Assembly (NCBI GenBank): GCA_965153455.1
Contig: OZ234493.1
Coordinates: 1,922,001-1,986,000 of the forward strand
DNA from: Sphagnum compactum
Lineage: Eukaryota; Bryophyta; Sphagnopsida; Sphagnales
Direction of reading: 5' to 3'
Length of the DNA stretch: 64,000 nucleotides
In this document: positions 21,571 through 34,663 of the stretch, one piece after another
Layout: every line of letters starts with the position of its first letter
Numbering within the stretch: position 1 is the first letter of the stretch
Translations under genes and position numbers: made by a program
Notes under the pieces: generated by a model
The model's input: the letters and a program-made list of their open reading frames with translations, nothing else
What the model was told of the DNA's origin: nothing
Database searches by the model: none

Positions 21571-24500
21571 TTTGATCACTTAAGTCCATATTCTCTTTTT
21601 TTTTGAAAGCTTGGAAATACTAAGTAGTAAAACATAAACAATGCATCAATTTCAAGTAATTTTTTAAATATATGTTTATGCCCTTTTAAATATAATTATT
21701 TTATACACATGTGCACAAACCCAAGTTTGTCCAAGGTTTTTTTTTTGGTGACGTCTCAAGCTTCTTGGACATGGGCCTGGGCTTTTTGAACATAGGCCTA
21801 GACAATGTCCCTAGGCTTTTGAAAAGGAGGATGGGTGACTATGAATCTCGTGAACTCAAAAAGCTAAGCTTGTTGTTTCTTGGTAAAAGGCTATGTCAAT
21901 TCTAGCACTCTACACTTGGGCCCGAACTTTCTAAACATATTATGCATCGAGGTGGCCCAAGTCTCTTGGGTATGGGCTCGAGCTTCTTGGACATTAAGAC
22001 GGTCTACTACTCCAAGTTCAATGAAAATCATAGCCTTATTCTAATTGTAAGCATGGCCTTCTTCGACAAGGGGGCTTAGGATCCTTGAAAACACATGTCA
22101 TTATTTTCAACACACTATGGAGGAGTTATGCCAAAGCTTTGTAGCTAGATGAAAACCCTCAATGTGAATGAAGATGTATGACATATATTTTTAAAGACTA
22201 CATAAATATGGCATATAAATTTGTGAACAACCCAAGGCCAAATATGCATAGACTTTTTTAGACGTAGGGCCAAACATGCATGAACTTTAAAACCCCCATG
22301 TCAATGTTTGTGGACTTTTAGAGCAAGGGCAAGTATTGCATTGTGCTCCCAGGGTTTTTGGGATTCCAAACATTTTTTATTGGACAAAAATCATGGGCCA
22401 AGGCTTGCTACAACCATGGCCTTTTTGGCTATTCCATAGCTGCTTGCTTTTTTAGGCTATTGTTTGTGTTCCCAAGTTATTGGTTTAGAAGTTTAAAGCC
22501 AGTGTGGTGATGGATGCGAATTTGATTTTTTTGCGAATTACTGTCAATTGTGGTTTTTTATTAAAACATTTCAGAGTTAAAGGACCGGGCAGTTTGGGTT
22601 GTTTCAGAAACCTCAAAAAAAAAAGCGACAGTTTATTATGCCAAAGGAACCATGAAAGAACCGACGGTTATCTTCCTTTTTTTCCCCAATTTTGGAGAAT
22701 CGTGTGATCTATGAACCCTAATAATATTTCTCGGATTCCAGTTCTTTGGTTCTTGAAAACCGGCAATTATAAACCTTAAGAATCACCTTGATAATTGTAA
22801 GGGGGTCTGGCTGTTCCTTGTTTTTGATAAGTACCCAATCACACTAGTTAAAACCAGTGTTTGGTCGCTACTTTACCCTCATGAAGAAAGAACCTCCGGT
22901 TCTGGTTCAAGAAAAATAAAATAAAAACTATCTCAAGTTTTGCTTCCCACATGTAAAATGAAATCCACAATCTAGTTTTGCGTCTGGATTTTTATTTTAT
23001 TTTTTATTTTTCTAAAATTCAGGTTTTGGGTTTTGAAAAATGAGAGTTATCGATTCCAATTTGGTTCTTCTTATTATTAACCCAGACAGATCAAAAACCA
23101 ACAATTAACTATCAGTCAACCCTTGGTAGAAGAACTAGTCACTTTTTTTTTCCTTTCAAAAATCTCATCTCAGTGTCCAACTCTGGTTCCACACCTAAAA
23201 ATACAACTGGAAACCTGGTTCCAGCTTTAGCTTCTGTCACTCTTTAAGAAAAAAGAAAACCTGGTTTGGTTACAGGTTCTTTCTTAAAAACCAGAATTGA
23301 AGAAATTCATGGTTTTATGGATACCCTACCTACCTACCCACCTACCTACCCACCCAACATTGGTTCAAACCACAGCCACCACCAACACAAGGCCAAAAAG
23401 GCTGGATCATGGGTAAAGAAAAGGGTTTTCAGGACTGTTGTTGGCTGGCTGGCTCATCAGCTGCTTCCCTACAAGAACCAAACAAGGACGTCGTGGTCGT
23501 GAAGCTTCGGGATGAAATGAAGCTTTCCATCCAGACGTAGAAAATAAGAAAAAATAAAACTTATAATAATGAAGAAAAACTCTACTTGAAAAAGAATGAG
23601 GTGTGTCTTCTTTCTCCAAACTTCAAACTTGCATCCAAATAAACAAAAATACAAAAGTGAAAAAGAAACACTTTATTTTTATTATAAATAATAATAATAA
23701 AAACAAAAAACACATAAAAATAAGAAATAAAAAAGATAAAAGTTTCTAGAAAAAACTAAAACATGAACCAAACATTGTTGAAATAACACACCTGTGCATT
23801 AGGCACAGGGTTCAAACTAGTTGCCAATAGATAAGATGTTGTACATGTACGATTTTGTGTCCACAGTCCAAACACCCAAAAAAATATTCGTTCCAATCTA
23901 AACAGTCTAAACACCAAAAAAAAACGAGTTCACCTAATGTGAAACTAATTTTTGACGGCCCATCTTAGATGTAGGTTGACTAATTGTCGCTGGTGTCAGC
24001 TGCGAAGCCAGCGTTCAGCCGGCACACTCGCAGGCAATCAGCTGCTCCCCAACTAGTTTTAATAAGGTAAAACTTCCAAAAGTTGAATTCGAATGAGATA
24101 GTCCCTTGTCCTTGTTTGTGGGGGTCAGGCAGGGCCCCAAGAAACCCCACAAGAGAAATGGGAAAATTATTCAGATTATCAAATGTTATGAATCAGATTG
24201 CCAACCGCCAGACAGAAAGAAATCATAATAATTCTTCTCCATAGCCGAAGAGAATTATGTTGTTGGTTTTGTTTTGTTGGAAGAATAACAATGAGGCAGG
24301 AGAGGACAGGATGATGATCTATTTCTCACTGCCCATCATCTTCCTGCAACAGGACAGTAGTAGGGCTTTAGACTTCTTCGATGATGCTGTTTTGCAGGAC
24401 ATGGTGGCACTCATAGGGTGGTGAGCTCATAGTACGTAAGCTTGAACAACCCGATTTCTTTCCACAGGACGCTGGATTTCAAAATATCTTGCTGTTCCCA

Positions 24501-24680
24501 TTTGTCTTCGCATTTGTTTTTCAACTTTTTATGTCTTCATCTTTTTTCTAAATTTTTTTTGTGGAACAAATGGACAAATCCAATGCAGACAGCAGCCAGT
24601 ACATGGATCAAAGATCAACAATGACAAAAGTCAATTAACCTCATCTGCGGAGCTTTGAGAAGGATCTGACAAGCTGCTTT
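21571..24680. other. Intergenic stretch, no gene seen
   Basis: Contains loosely repeated phrases such as CTTCTTGGACAT between 21,750 and 22,000, a segment near 22,570-22,690 that shares the AAAGAACCGACGGTT phrase with 1990-2020, a CTACCTACC run near 23,325-23,355 and an ATAATAATAA run near 23,685. No recognisable protein. Confidence 0.5.
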
Positions 24681-25627
24681 TTGTGAAGAAGAAGCGAAGA
24701 AGGAGCATCTCATCATCTTCTTCTTCTTCTTCTTCTTCTTGTTTATCACACTGTTGTTGTTGCTGTTGTTGTAGTTCTGTCATCATCATCATCATAGCAC
24801 TCCACCACAGAATCTTTGCTTGCTACACGTTTCCTTCACACCCATCAAGCTCACAAGCTGAGTTGAGCTTTTGCTTGTTTTGTTTTTGGTCTTTGGGTGT
24901 GTGTGAGTTCAAGTTTAGAAGCTCCTTCTTCTCTCTTTCTTTCTGTCTGTGTTTTGAGGAGACTCAATTGGGGTTTTGTGGGTGTGTCTTTTTTGTGTGT
25001 GTGTTTTGTGTGGTAGTTTTTGAAGAACAAGTGTTGGGGAAGTGCAACAAGGGTAAGTTCGGTTTGTTTTTTTTTCGTCTTGGGTTTTTTCTTTTTTCTT
25101 TTTTAGGAGAAGGATGCATAGTAGTTGCAATTAGCGCTGATAGAGATTAGGAGAGGAGGATCTTGAGAGAAGGAGAAGGAATCACGGAGGTGGTGGTGGG
25201 TGGAAGACTGTTGAATTGAAGGAAACAAAAGTTTGTTTCAAAAGGGGCAACAAGCAGTGGAGAGCCGAAGGAGAAGAAAGAAGAGCGAGGAGGAAGGAGA
25301 AGAAGCAGAAGCTAGAGCGAGGAAGGAGAGGGAAGGCCTTTTCATGGTGTATGTAAGTCACGTTTCCAAAGAAGCAATTCTCAGGAAGCAAGTGACCTCG
25401 GAGCAGCAGCAGTAGATTTGGAGGAGGAATAGCGCGAAGATTGATGTTCTGAGAAGGAGAGAGAGTAGGGAACAGCGAAGGAAAGAGGAGAGAAGAAGAA
25501 TCATCATCATCATCATCATCATCACAAGCTTAGCTTCAATCCTTAGAGAAATTTGGCAAACTAAAGGAGAATTCTTAAGGAGGAAAACAAAATCTGGGAC
25601 GTCAGCAAGCTTGAAACTGTGGAGAAG
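24681..25627 (+). promoter_or_regulatory. Probable 5' leader of the GRAS gene, with upstream ORFs
   Basis: Compositionally distinct, with alternating pyrimidine-rich (TCT)n at 24,712-24,740, CATCAT triplets at 24,779-24,794 and 25,499-25,523, and purine-rich GAAGGA stretches from 25,140 onward. A possible short 5'-UTR intron runs from AAG|GTAAGT near 25,051 to TTTTAG near 25,106. One upstream ORF starts at ATG 25,344 and ends at 25,415 (23 codons). A GTG lies in frame immediately upstream of the main ATG, but the ATG at 25,628 is the credible start. Confidence 0.45.
25344..25415 (+). other. Upstream ORF in the GRAS leader
   Basis: A 23-codon ATG-initiated frame ending in a poly-Gln stretch, about 210 nt before the main start. 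If the leader is transcribed as predicted it could reduce initiation on the main frame. A GTAAGT just inside it could instead be a splice donor, which would remove it. Confidence 0.35.
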
Positions 25628-28600
25628 ATGCAGCACTCAGCAATAGGAAGAGGAGGAGGGACAGGGACAACAGGAAAAGAGAAACTACACAAGGATTCAC
25701 AGCTGCAAATGGCATTTACAAACAAGCAGAGTAATTTTGTGGCAGCAGCAGGAGGAGGCGAATCTACACCATTAGCAGCAAAGCTCCAACAAGCATGGCT
25801 GCAATCACAGTTGCCTAAGGGACAGGATAGTACTCCACATTCCTCATCCTTTGATGCTGAAACTCGAGCTTTTGATGCTGAAGCTCAAGCTTTTAACCAG
25901 AAAAGCAGAGAGCCTCTGACAATGACAACATCAACAACAACATCACCATCGTCATCATCGTCATCATCATCAAAGACAATGACAACAACATTTACAAAAC
26001 CAACACCACCAACAATAACATCAAAGCAGACATCATTGTTTTCACATCTTCATAAGAGTTCTTATGGTGCCCCACCACCAATTCTCCATTCCTTCTCCAC
26101 CCATGATGCCAACTTGAACAACCATATGTCGTTTTTTTCTGAAGACCCTTATTCTGTGGGAAATTCAAACTCTCCAACCAGAGGGCCAGAATCTCTAGCA
26201 TTCCTTGATGAGATGCTCATGCAGGAGGAGGAAGATATCGACTCAGAGCAATTGTATATGAATGAAGAAAGCATGGACTACAATGAGATGCAAGTAACAT
26301 TCCTTGATCAAATGCTCATGGAGGGAGATGTTATGAATGGCAGCAAGCCATGTCTGTACCAAGAAAGCACTGCATACCAAGCCGTGGAGAAGGGTTTTGC
26401 CGATCTCATCAATGAAGGTTCTCTGTCGACTAGTACTACTAAACCGAGCTACTACAGCTTTGTGAATAGCAGGGAAGAGGGGGCAGCAGCATGGGGTGCA
26501 CAAACAGAGTGTAATAATGTAGGGTGGAATCAATCTCTCGACTTTAATCAGTTGTCAGAAAAAATTTACGAAGATGATGTGCTGAATGATTATGCAGACA
26601 TTCTGAGTCGGCATCTTGGAGAACTGGGTCTTGAGTCTTCTACAAACATCTGTAGCAATAGCAGCAACAATGATGCAAACCACACAGGTGTCCTCATGCA
26701 TGAAACTCATAACCCTAGAACCATTTACAAGAACATGAGCCAAGAAAGTACAAGCACTGGGGTGGGCATGAATCTTCCTCAAGGAAGTAACATTGGTGTG
26801 TTGCAACACAATGCCAAGTTTGCATTTGATAGTGGCGATGAGCATGACTTGACAAATTTGCTTATCACGTAAGAGAACAACACATGCCCATACAAGTATG
26901 ATTTCAATTTTGGAATTGTTGATGGACAATGTCATGCATGCAGTGCTGGATCTGAGGTGACAGAGAGAAGTTATATCCTCAATTTTCTTTTCTCTAAAAT
27001 CTAACACATTGTATGTCCACCCACAATTGCAGATGTGCAGAAGCGGTGAAACAAAATGATGTCAGGAAGGCTAGTAGAATCATTGAAGAGCTTCGTGCTC
27101 TTACATCACCTTCTGGAAGTGGTGCGCAACGCATGGCTCATTACTTCACAGATGCATTGGTAAGATTTTTGCCTTGCTTATGCACTTTGCCTTGCTTTTC
27201 TCGCGATCTCTACTGGACATTGAGAGGTTGGGTATTTGGTGTTGGAGGTGCAATACATTCTAGATTGTCACTTGCGCTCCTACCCATGTGTTTTTTTTCA
27301 TCTATTTTTGCTGAATGCCTTTTGGATGAATTGAATATTCTAGGTTGCTAAAATGTTTGGAACTGGTCCACAACTTTCTGCTGCACTTCGCAACAATGCC
27401 CCTTCACCTGCTACGATGTTGCGGGCCTATAAGGCACTTGTGCTGCATGGTCCATACTTGACACTTGCCCATTTCAGTAGCACTGTTGCAATCCTGAATG
27501 CTTTCAAGGGAGCGACCCGAGTGCATTTGGTTGACTATGGCCTCAATTATGGAGGCCCATATCTGAGTCTCATTCAAGAACTTGCAAGGAGACCAGGAGG
27601 GCCACCCAATCTTCGAATCACAGGTGCTTGGGTCATCTCTTGTCAACTTCTCCTATCTCTTTTGTGAATATCTCTAGGGTACAAATCAGAGTTCATGATC
27701 ACAATTCATTGTTCCATTATTGTCGAAGTGTTGGGTTGTAGTGATTTCTTTAAAATCTTGCAAATCTTAAAAACAACTTTTAGAATGGTTTTTCATGATG
27801 ACTTTTGTGAGAATTCAGGAATAGAGCAAGCACTTGACACAAAGTGCAAGCCATCAGAACTCCTAATACGATGTGGTCAAAGGCTCTCTGAGTTTGCAAA
27901 GACATTGGAAGTGCCATTTCAATACACGGCAATTGCTGACAAGTGGGAGAATGTAACAGCAACCCAACTTGGTCTAAGGCCTGATGAAGTGCTCGTAGTC
28001 AATGTAGCTTACAGACTCTCCAACCTTTTGGATGAATCTGTTATAGTAGCAAATCCTCGCCAAATGTTTCTAAACAAGATCCGAAGCATGAATCCAAAGG
28101 TAAATGCCAATCACCAAAAGGTTAAATTTACATGGATCTTGCTATGTTATTGTTCTCTAAGTTGAAACACTTGTTCAGATCATGTAGTTTTCTATTGGAA
28201 ATGGTTGTTGGTTTCTTTTGCTTGAACACATCTTCTGTGAGCTCAATGGGCTCTACCTCATAATTTCACACATCATCAACAATATTCCACATTCTACATA
28301 CATCTCATTAGTGTTTTATTTGAATTGTGCAGGTTTTTGTAGCAGTAGTGGCAAATGCAAGTTTGAATGAGCCTTTCTTTATGTCTCGTGTTCGTGAGAC
28401 CATCAAGTATTATTCAATACAGTTTGATACACTTGATGTAATAATGCCCCCCTATCTTAAGGAAAGATTCTTAATAGAGCGGGAGATTTACGGTCGAGAG
28501 ATCCTAAACATTATTGCTTGTGAGGGTCTCGAAAGAGCGGAGCGACCTGAGTCCTATAGGCAATGGCATAGCCGCATTCAACGAGCTGGCTTTGTTCAAA

Positions 28601-28749
28601 AGCCACTACAACTATCCGAGACCAATACAATCAAGTCCATACTGCGCTCCTATGACAAACGCTTTGGCATTGGACGAGATGGTGGTTGGTTTCTTTTCGG
28701 ATGGAGCAATCAAGTCATGAATGCGTTCTCAATATGGGAGCCAACCTGA
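25628..28749 (+). CDS. GRAS transcriptional regulator, LISCL (SCL9/SCL14-type) subfamily, five exons
   Basis: A predicted nuclear GRAS regulator, 781 aa. Exons are 25628-26868, 27033-27159, 27344-27623, 27819-28099 and 28333-28749; all introns are GT-AG and phases agree (2, 0, 1, 0). The N-terminal half (1-406) is low complexity and acidic, with Ser/Thr runs. It carries two copies of the LISCL signature, FLDEMLM (192-198) and FLDQMLM (225-231), the second followed by KPCLYQES and the AVEKGF segment typical of LISCL proteins. The GRAS domain starts at DLTNLLIT (407): first leucine-rich region with CAEAV; VHIID motif as VHLVD (516-520); second leucine-rich region; PFYRE-type segment around EREIYGREI; and a C-terminal SAW region ending GWFLFGW...SIWEPT. 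LISCL members such as SCL14 act as coactivators with TGA factors in stress and detoxification responses; that role here is inference. Arabidopsis LISCL genes normally lack coding introns. Confidence 0.92.
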
Positions 28750-29024
28750 CGACTAATTGTTTATTAGGTTATGTTTCATATTTTGTCTCTTTCTCTCTCT
28801 CAAGCTCATCTTTGAAGCTACCCATTAAATACTCACATGTGAAGTATTCCAAGTTGATCTTATTCTTATTATGTCATGCTAGTTTTCTTTTTAGGAACAT
28901 AACATAGATGAATATTGAGTAAGATGAAATGTCTTGTGGTTCTTCTTCAAGACACAACTGATTGTGTGCATGCAAGGAGTGACATTTTTTGTTTTCCATC
29001 CTAGAAAGAAATATGAGTTAATGT

Positions 29025-29030
29025 AATAAA
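29025..29030 (+). terminator. Candidate poly(A) signal of the GRAS gene
   Basis: AATAAA about 275 nt after the GRAS stop codon. Plant poly(A) signals are loose, so this is only positional support. Confidence 0.35.
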
Positions 29031-30521
29031 GTACTCATATATATCCATGGAAAAACTCTTGATACCGATTACCACAAGTTCCATATGATTCTCCACAACA
29101 TGTTCACCACCTTCTTGCCTTGAAGCACATAGCAAGTGCCAACAAATTAAATCAAGCTTTGACAATATATCCATTAGTGTTATTACATATGCTATGAACT
29201 ATTTGGAACTATATGAGAACATAATAGGGGGAAAAATTTAGGCGAAGGGAGAGCAGAGAAAATGAGGGGATCTTACTCACTTTAGAATCTTGCCCCCTTT
29301 GGGCAAAAGCATTACACTTGTTTTCATAAAAGAAAAGCTTGGGTTTGCCCATAACTCAGGAGTAGACAAAACCTCTTTGTCCACAAGTGAGGCAAACCTT
29401 TTTGCCCATTAAGGCCAGTTAAACCTTTCTGTTATGAAAGCCACAAAGTGGAACAAAATCTGCCTGAAACTCTTTTTTGTGTTGCAGACAATCATAGCTT
29501 TTGATTAATTGTAGTAACATTCTGGATCAATTTGTCATGTTGTATGACAAATTGTATGTTACTGTGCTGAAGCAAAATGTTCAAGCATGTGATTGAAAGT
29601 CCTTTACATTACTACCATTTGAACATGTGTGTATATGCATTGCCCTTTCGAACTATTGTGCCGCTAAGATCAACCAAGTCTTATCCCAGTGATGAAATCA
29701 TCATCATGAGATTTGACCTCTCAAAACCTTTTGCCAAGGACACACATTTTCTACATCATATCCATTCACCAAACAAACCCAAATTGAAATCTCTGAATTT
29801 TTTGAACTTCCATGCTTAACAACATGTTCTTTGGACATTAAATCTCCAGTGCAGTTTCAGACGTAATAATGTCTGATTTAAACATGACTGAAAGAGGATA
29901 TTTAGAAAAAACTCAGAATACTTGAATAGCACAAAAATTGAATTTTGTCAAGCGTGAATTTTGACATCTGTGGTGGGACGCCCTTGAGATAACCCTGAGG
30001 AATCCCAGGATTCAAAGAAAGAAATCTCAATTCACAATAGTTCACAATAAATCTGAAATAAACATACCAAGAGTTACAATAACTTTCAACCTTCAACACA
30101 TCATAGCACTGACATATGTCATTCCCCTGGCATCACTGTGTATACCGAAGAGATAGGCAAATCATCACTCACCCAACATGAGTCCATTCTTGAGAGATCA
30201 GAGTTTCACAGGCTTTTCCTTTACACAATCTATATGTATGCAGTTTGAGACTGATGATACTACAGGCAGCAAGTAGGCAGGCTTTGGTGCATAAAGTGGG
30301 AGATAGATGATACTGCAAAGCAGAAAGTAGGTGTTTCTAGGAGCTTTGTTTTACAAATTTTAGCAGTCTTTTGCAGGCATTTGCAAACACCAGTACTGAA
30401 TTCCAACCTTAAGGAAGACACAGAATGCCACAATTGTAGGTCATCTGGGTGAATTACACCCAAAAATTCCTCGATTTACCTTGGGTAATGCAATGAATTC
30501 CTGTGGTCATGAACTACGGGC

Positions 30522-30527
30522 TTTATT
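30522..30527 (-). terminator. Candidate poly(A) signal of the PsbP-domain gene
   Basis: AATAAA on the minus strand about 100 nt past the stop codon of the PsbP-domain gene. Confidence 0.35.
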
Positions 30528-30628
30528 GCAATTCTTGAAAAGATTTCCTTCCTAGTTATAAGGCTAGCCTACAATTGCCATGAGCTGAGAAGAAATGATG
30601 AGTGGGGTATTATGCAAAATTGGAAACA

Positions 30629-33600
30629 TCACAAAATTGAGAAAGATGCAGCAGCTGATCGTAGAGTAATACCCACATCCTTCCACCTGGATTGTGGAGC
30701 CATCGCTCCAACCACATAAACCTGCCACATTTCATTGTTTTAGCATAGTTAAGACGGAGACAAATACAAGACCCCAAACCCTTTTCTTAACCGTCAAAAC
30801 TTGACACAAAACCTTGTCCTGAAATGCAAACCTAAGAAGGGCATTGAACCATAAGCCCATGACATAAGCCAAACCAATGTATGTTGCAAGAACTGTGTTC
30901 AATTTTGCACAATCACACAAAGAACACCCAGTTCAAGAATCAACTTACATTTTATTGCACTCAGAAGGTTCTTAAACATGTAGGCATCTCCAATCTGAGA
31001 CTGTTTACAATGTAGCTAGAAAACTTTGGATACTGGGAAAATTCCCCAATTCTAAACAGGATCATATTTGGGACTTGAGTTTCCATTGACAGGACAATAT
31101 AGTCCAGTATATATAGAAAAGAAATTGGAATAATGACTTACCCTTCCAGCTGCGGCAGCTGCTGACATGGCAACCTGCTTATCTTTTGATACAAATTCAT
31201 AGAGGTAGTACTTCCTGATCCATAACAGAATGACATTAGTTGCATGCATGATTCACAATTGATCCTTTCAAACAAGGAAAAAAATCTTAATGTAAGTGGA
31301 GGCTTCTCAAATGATCTTCTAGTCCCTTGAAGAAGTGACTAACCTAATAGCTATCTAGGCACTGCAAGCAACCACCAGATACTAGTGTGGATTGAGAACA
31401 ATTGGTAGAATTGCACAAAGAAATTATCAAACAAAGGAAATGCACCTGGGGACTCGTGTATCTGCTGAGTTCATAATGCGTGCTGAAAGTATCTTTGATC
31501 CTGCTGCACTTTCCCAACTAATCCATCAGCACAGAAATTCCAATACAAGCTTCTATTCCAACTGCCTATCAAAGATGATCAGCATGCAAGGGTCAGGATC
31601 TCACAAGACTAGACTAAGGCAAGAAAATACAGTTGATGACTTCATGCATCACCTAATTCAGACCTGAAAATCCATTGCCATATACTACAGAACCAAACAA
31701 TACTCAATAAAAAAGACACTTCCCTTACCCTGATGTCCACTCGTGTGCAGAGTTCTGTGTGCTATTCAAATAAAAGACCAAGAAATTTTACACACAAGCT
31801 GATATACGTGGAACCATGCCCTAAAAGGCCAAACATTGAACAAACTAAACATTCTAGTGCATGGAGCATCCTTCCCAATAATTTCTAACCAAATGTGCAA
31901 ATTTCTTGATATAAAAATCACAGGAGTAGATGCAAGGACAGTACCAGGAACAAAGATGCCTGCCACCTCTTTTAAAGAGCCAAAATCACTAATATCTTTT
32001 GTCTGTCACCCAAATCCCCATAGTTCCACACCATCCTTGAGTCATCTGCAAATCTGATGGCCCAGTAGGCCCAAACTGTGGGCTGATTGGCCAAACTTTC
32101 TAGGCAATACAACTTTAAGCCTATCTGATAAAGCTTCTCCATTTCTTGGGTACATGGCTTATACTGCCAGGAGGAAATCAAGCTACATGTGTTGTTGCAC
32201 ATCTTGAAAAGGTTCTGGCCTGCATGTAGCACAACTACTACATGAATAAAGGAATGAGAACAAGGTAAAGAGGTTGAAATGGAGAGACCATGGCACTGAC
32301 TGACCTCAAAGAAGGAAAGCCTGAGTTGTGATGCTTGCCGAATAACCACACTCAGTACTTCCTGTCTGTAAACCTCAAACAATCATCCATTCTCTCAACA
32401 TTGAGAATGAATGCAGATAAACCTTTAACGACTAATTTGATAGAATCAACTGTAGAAGGCTCTCAAATTCTCTTCTCAACAATTTTTGCTATATTGTGCA
32501 CATTCAAGTCTTGGATGATCAACTTGGGTATCAGAACAAAATCACATTGGAGAGTGAACCTGTGGAAGGTGAGAAGGAGAATGATGGAAAAGCAGATGCC
32601 TGTCGGGTGATGCAAAACGTGCTGCAAAGGGCTTCTCTTTTGCACGCTCTCCATAAAGTGAGGTACCCCCTTCCTGAAATATCCACCAAAAGATTTTGCA
32701 CCCCATCCATCTATGTCATTTCCATACTTGCACCAAGGTGCTTTACAAGTTAGAGTTCAGCTCTACAGATTTACCTATTTCATGTTTTGCCCCAAATTTC
32801 TTCACAAATGAGACAGATCCTAGGGTAGTGCCATCAACCACTGGCTTAAAGCCTGGTGACATAATACAAGGCTCATAATCTGCTGCGAGGAAATTACAAT
32901 CACCAGATATACAATAGATGATGACAACAGAAACAGGAAAAGAAAGAAGAACAAGTAAACCCCAAAGAAAAGGAAATTGGTCTTCTGTTCACTGAGGAGA
33001 TTGAAGGTACCCACTTACATCAGGCTCAACAATGTCCTCAAACTCAGGAGGAACCTTAATAGCAAAGCCATCTCCCCTGAAGCGATACCAAGATTCTGTC
33101 TCCACAATTGGCTTCCTTACTTCACTAACAGATGGGGTCACTGAGGGCCTGACAATGCCTGTAACATCAGCAGCCTTTGATATTGATTCTGATGCCTCCA
33201 ACTCTGAGGCTACCGCATGGTTCATAGAAAGATCAAGAAGCATCATAGGTGCCAATAAAGCTGCTGATTGAAGAAAAATCCTTCTTGGAGAAGTCAAAGC
33301 ATCACCAGCTACATCAGATACATGTCCCTGGATATCAAACAATTATAGCTCCTTTTTAGAACACTTACAAGGTGATAATTGTATTCTAGCACTCTCACTA
33401 TCTTGTCATGTGAATTCAGAACCAAAAAGCACTTTGATCAGTAACTGGGACAAGAAACTAAACCCTAAACCATAAAACCCTAAACCATGAACTTCGTGCA
33501 ACACATTCGCTTTCTATTTTGCAGCAAATGCAACAGTGAGTAAGGAAACAAACCGTTTTCATCAGGATACAGAAAAACATGGCTTTCAAAAGCCTCTATG

Positions 33601-34312
33601 AAATTATGCATTCCAGCACCAAGCTAGCTTCCTTAAAAGAGAAAGAGAGCATAAAAATTTGCCAATGTTGTTCAGAAAAAATTAGCTGGTGGTGAGTGGG
33701 AAGCCACAACTTCACAAATGCAGAAGAATGACACAAAAGTATCACTTTTCCATCGGATTTCATATATACCCAAATCAAAAGTTGCAAAAATGAATGTGGA
33801 ATTACTGGAGAATCCCACCGTCTAGAAATTATGCATACTGAGTTTCTACCACATTCTTTCTGGGAAGAACAGGAATGATTTGGAGATGCTGAATGGCATC
33901 GTAGTAAGCAACTACCTTCTCATCAACAACTGGAAGAAAGAATGTCTAGCCATCTGAGCTTTTCCTTTGCAGTGGAGACACAAAAGAGATCGATCCTGGA
34001 ACACAAGTCCGTCAAGGTGAAGAAGGTATTTTGGCGTTTTGCATTTACCTCCATAGTCAGGCTCGGTGCTGGAGGTGGTGGTGGACTACCGCTTGATTGC
34101 CATTCTCTTGTGGTCTTACCCGAAGCAGCTCCATCGCCGCCTCCATAACAAGAGGATTGAGGAGTAGGAAGCCAAACCCTAATTCTCGTGTGTGGAAAGC
34201 ATGTCCCGGACACTGATGAATTCAGACTAACGTTATTGTTGTGCCTGAATAATTGTGAGCTCATAAACGTCGAGGAGGAGGAGGAGCAACAGAATCCTAC
34301 ACTAGACGCCAT
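30629..34312 (-). CDS. Thylakoid-lumen PsbP-domain (PPD) protein, eight exons
   Basis: A predicted chloroplast thylakoid-lumen protein of the PsbP-domain family, 326 aa. Exons in transcript order: 34312-34049, 33327-33019, 32673-32600, 32365-32305, 32002-31922, 31754-31729, 31214-31142, 30721-30629; phases agree throughout. Residues 1-88 look like a Ser-rich chloroplast transit peptide. Exon 2 adds a lumen-targeting segment with twin arginines in SPRRIFLQS (Arg103-104), a hydrophobic stretch and a likely AVA cleavage site near 128. The PsbP-like domain starts at about 169 (WYRFRGDGF.IKVPPEFEDI), continues through SLYGERAK, FAARFASPD, EVLSVVIR, KDISDFGSLKEVA.IFVPG and YYLYEF, and ends at a WKD...LRSAAASF terminus. 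PPD5/PPD6-like members are the nearest I can name, from memory only. Intron 3 is GC-AG (32,599-32,366). The 26-nt exon 6 and its weak upstream donor (CCT|GTGATT) are the least certain part. PPDs assist photosystem assembly or lumen processes; the specific role is unknown. Confidence 0.88.
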
Positions 34313-34663
34313 GGCGTCGTTGCTATTTTAGCGATACTCTGGCATGAGCTTTGCATCAAGAAGATCGTATGCTTGCTTGCTTGCTTGCTTGCTTTTGGTC
34401 TCTTGCGATGGTCGGACTGATCCTCGATAAGATAAGGTGCAAGGACAGTTTCATGGTCTTCATCATCCCGCCTTCGGCTAGTGAACGGACGACGACGCAA
34501 AAGCGGAGCCGTGAACTTCGTGTGTTTGCTGCAAAATCGGATGCAGATGGAGGAGCCTTCAGTGTGTGTACAGCAGTGGAAACGCTGCCGCTGCTCTGAT
34601 CTTCAACGCTTTTGTTGTTGGATCTCTACAAGGAGTCGAGCGTGAAAACAGGAATCGTTAAAG
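34313..34663 (-). promoter_or_regulatory. Upstream region of the PsbP-domain gene
   Basis: Immediate 5' flank of the minus-strand gene, richer in G+C than most of the window, with a (CTTG)n run at 34,372-34,396. It probably holds the promoter and 5' UTR. No TATA box is obvious. Open frames on either strand here have no family resemblance. Confidence 0.35.

Larger units (their letters stand above)
28750..30628. other. Convergent intergenic region between the GRAS and PsbP-domain genes
   Basis: Holds the 3' UTRs of two convergent genes. An AATAAA on the plus strand at 29,025-29,030 and one on the minus strand at 30,522-30,527 are plausible polyadenylation signals. The 60-80-codon frames in between have no recognisable character. 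Confidence 0.5.

Noticed and set aside
24683-25150. 155-codon plus-strand frame upstream of the GRAS gene
   Set aside because: Composed of Ser, Cys, Ile and Phe runs from triplet repeats; no family resemblance; lies in the predicted leader.
32706-32880. Open minus-strand frame reading DYEPCIMSPGFKP inside the PsbP-domain gene
   Set aside because: It looked at first like the next PsbP-domain exon, but its phase does not join exon 2. The exon at 32,600-32,673 fits in both phase and homology, so this is intron sequence.
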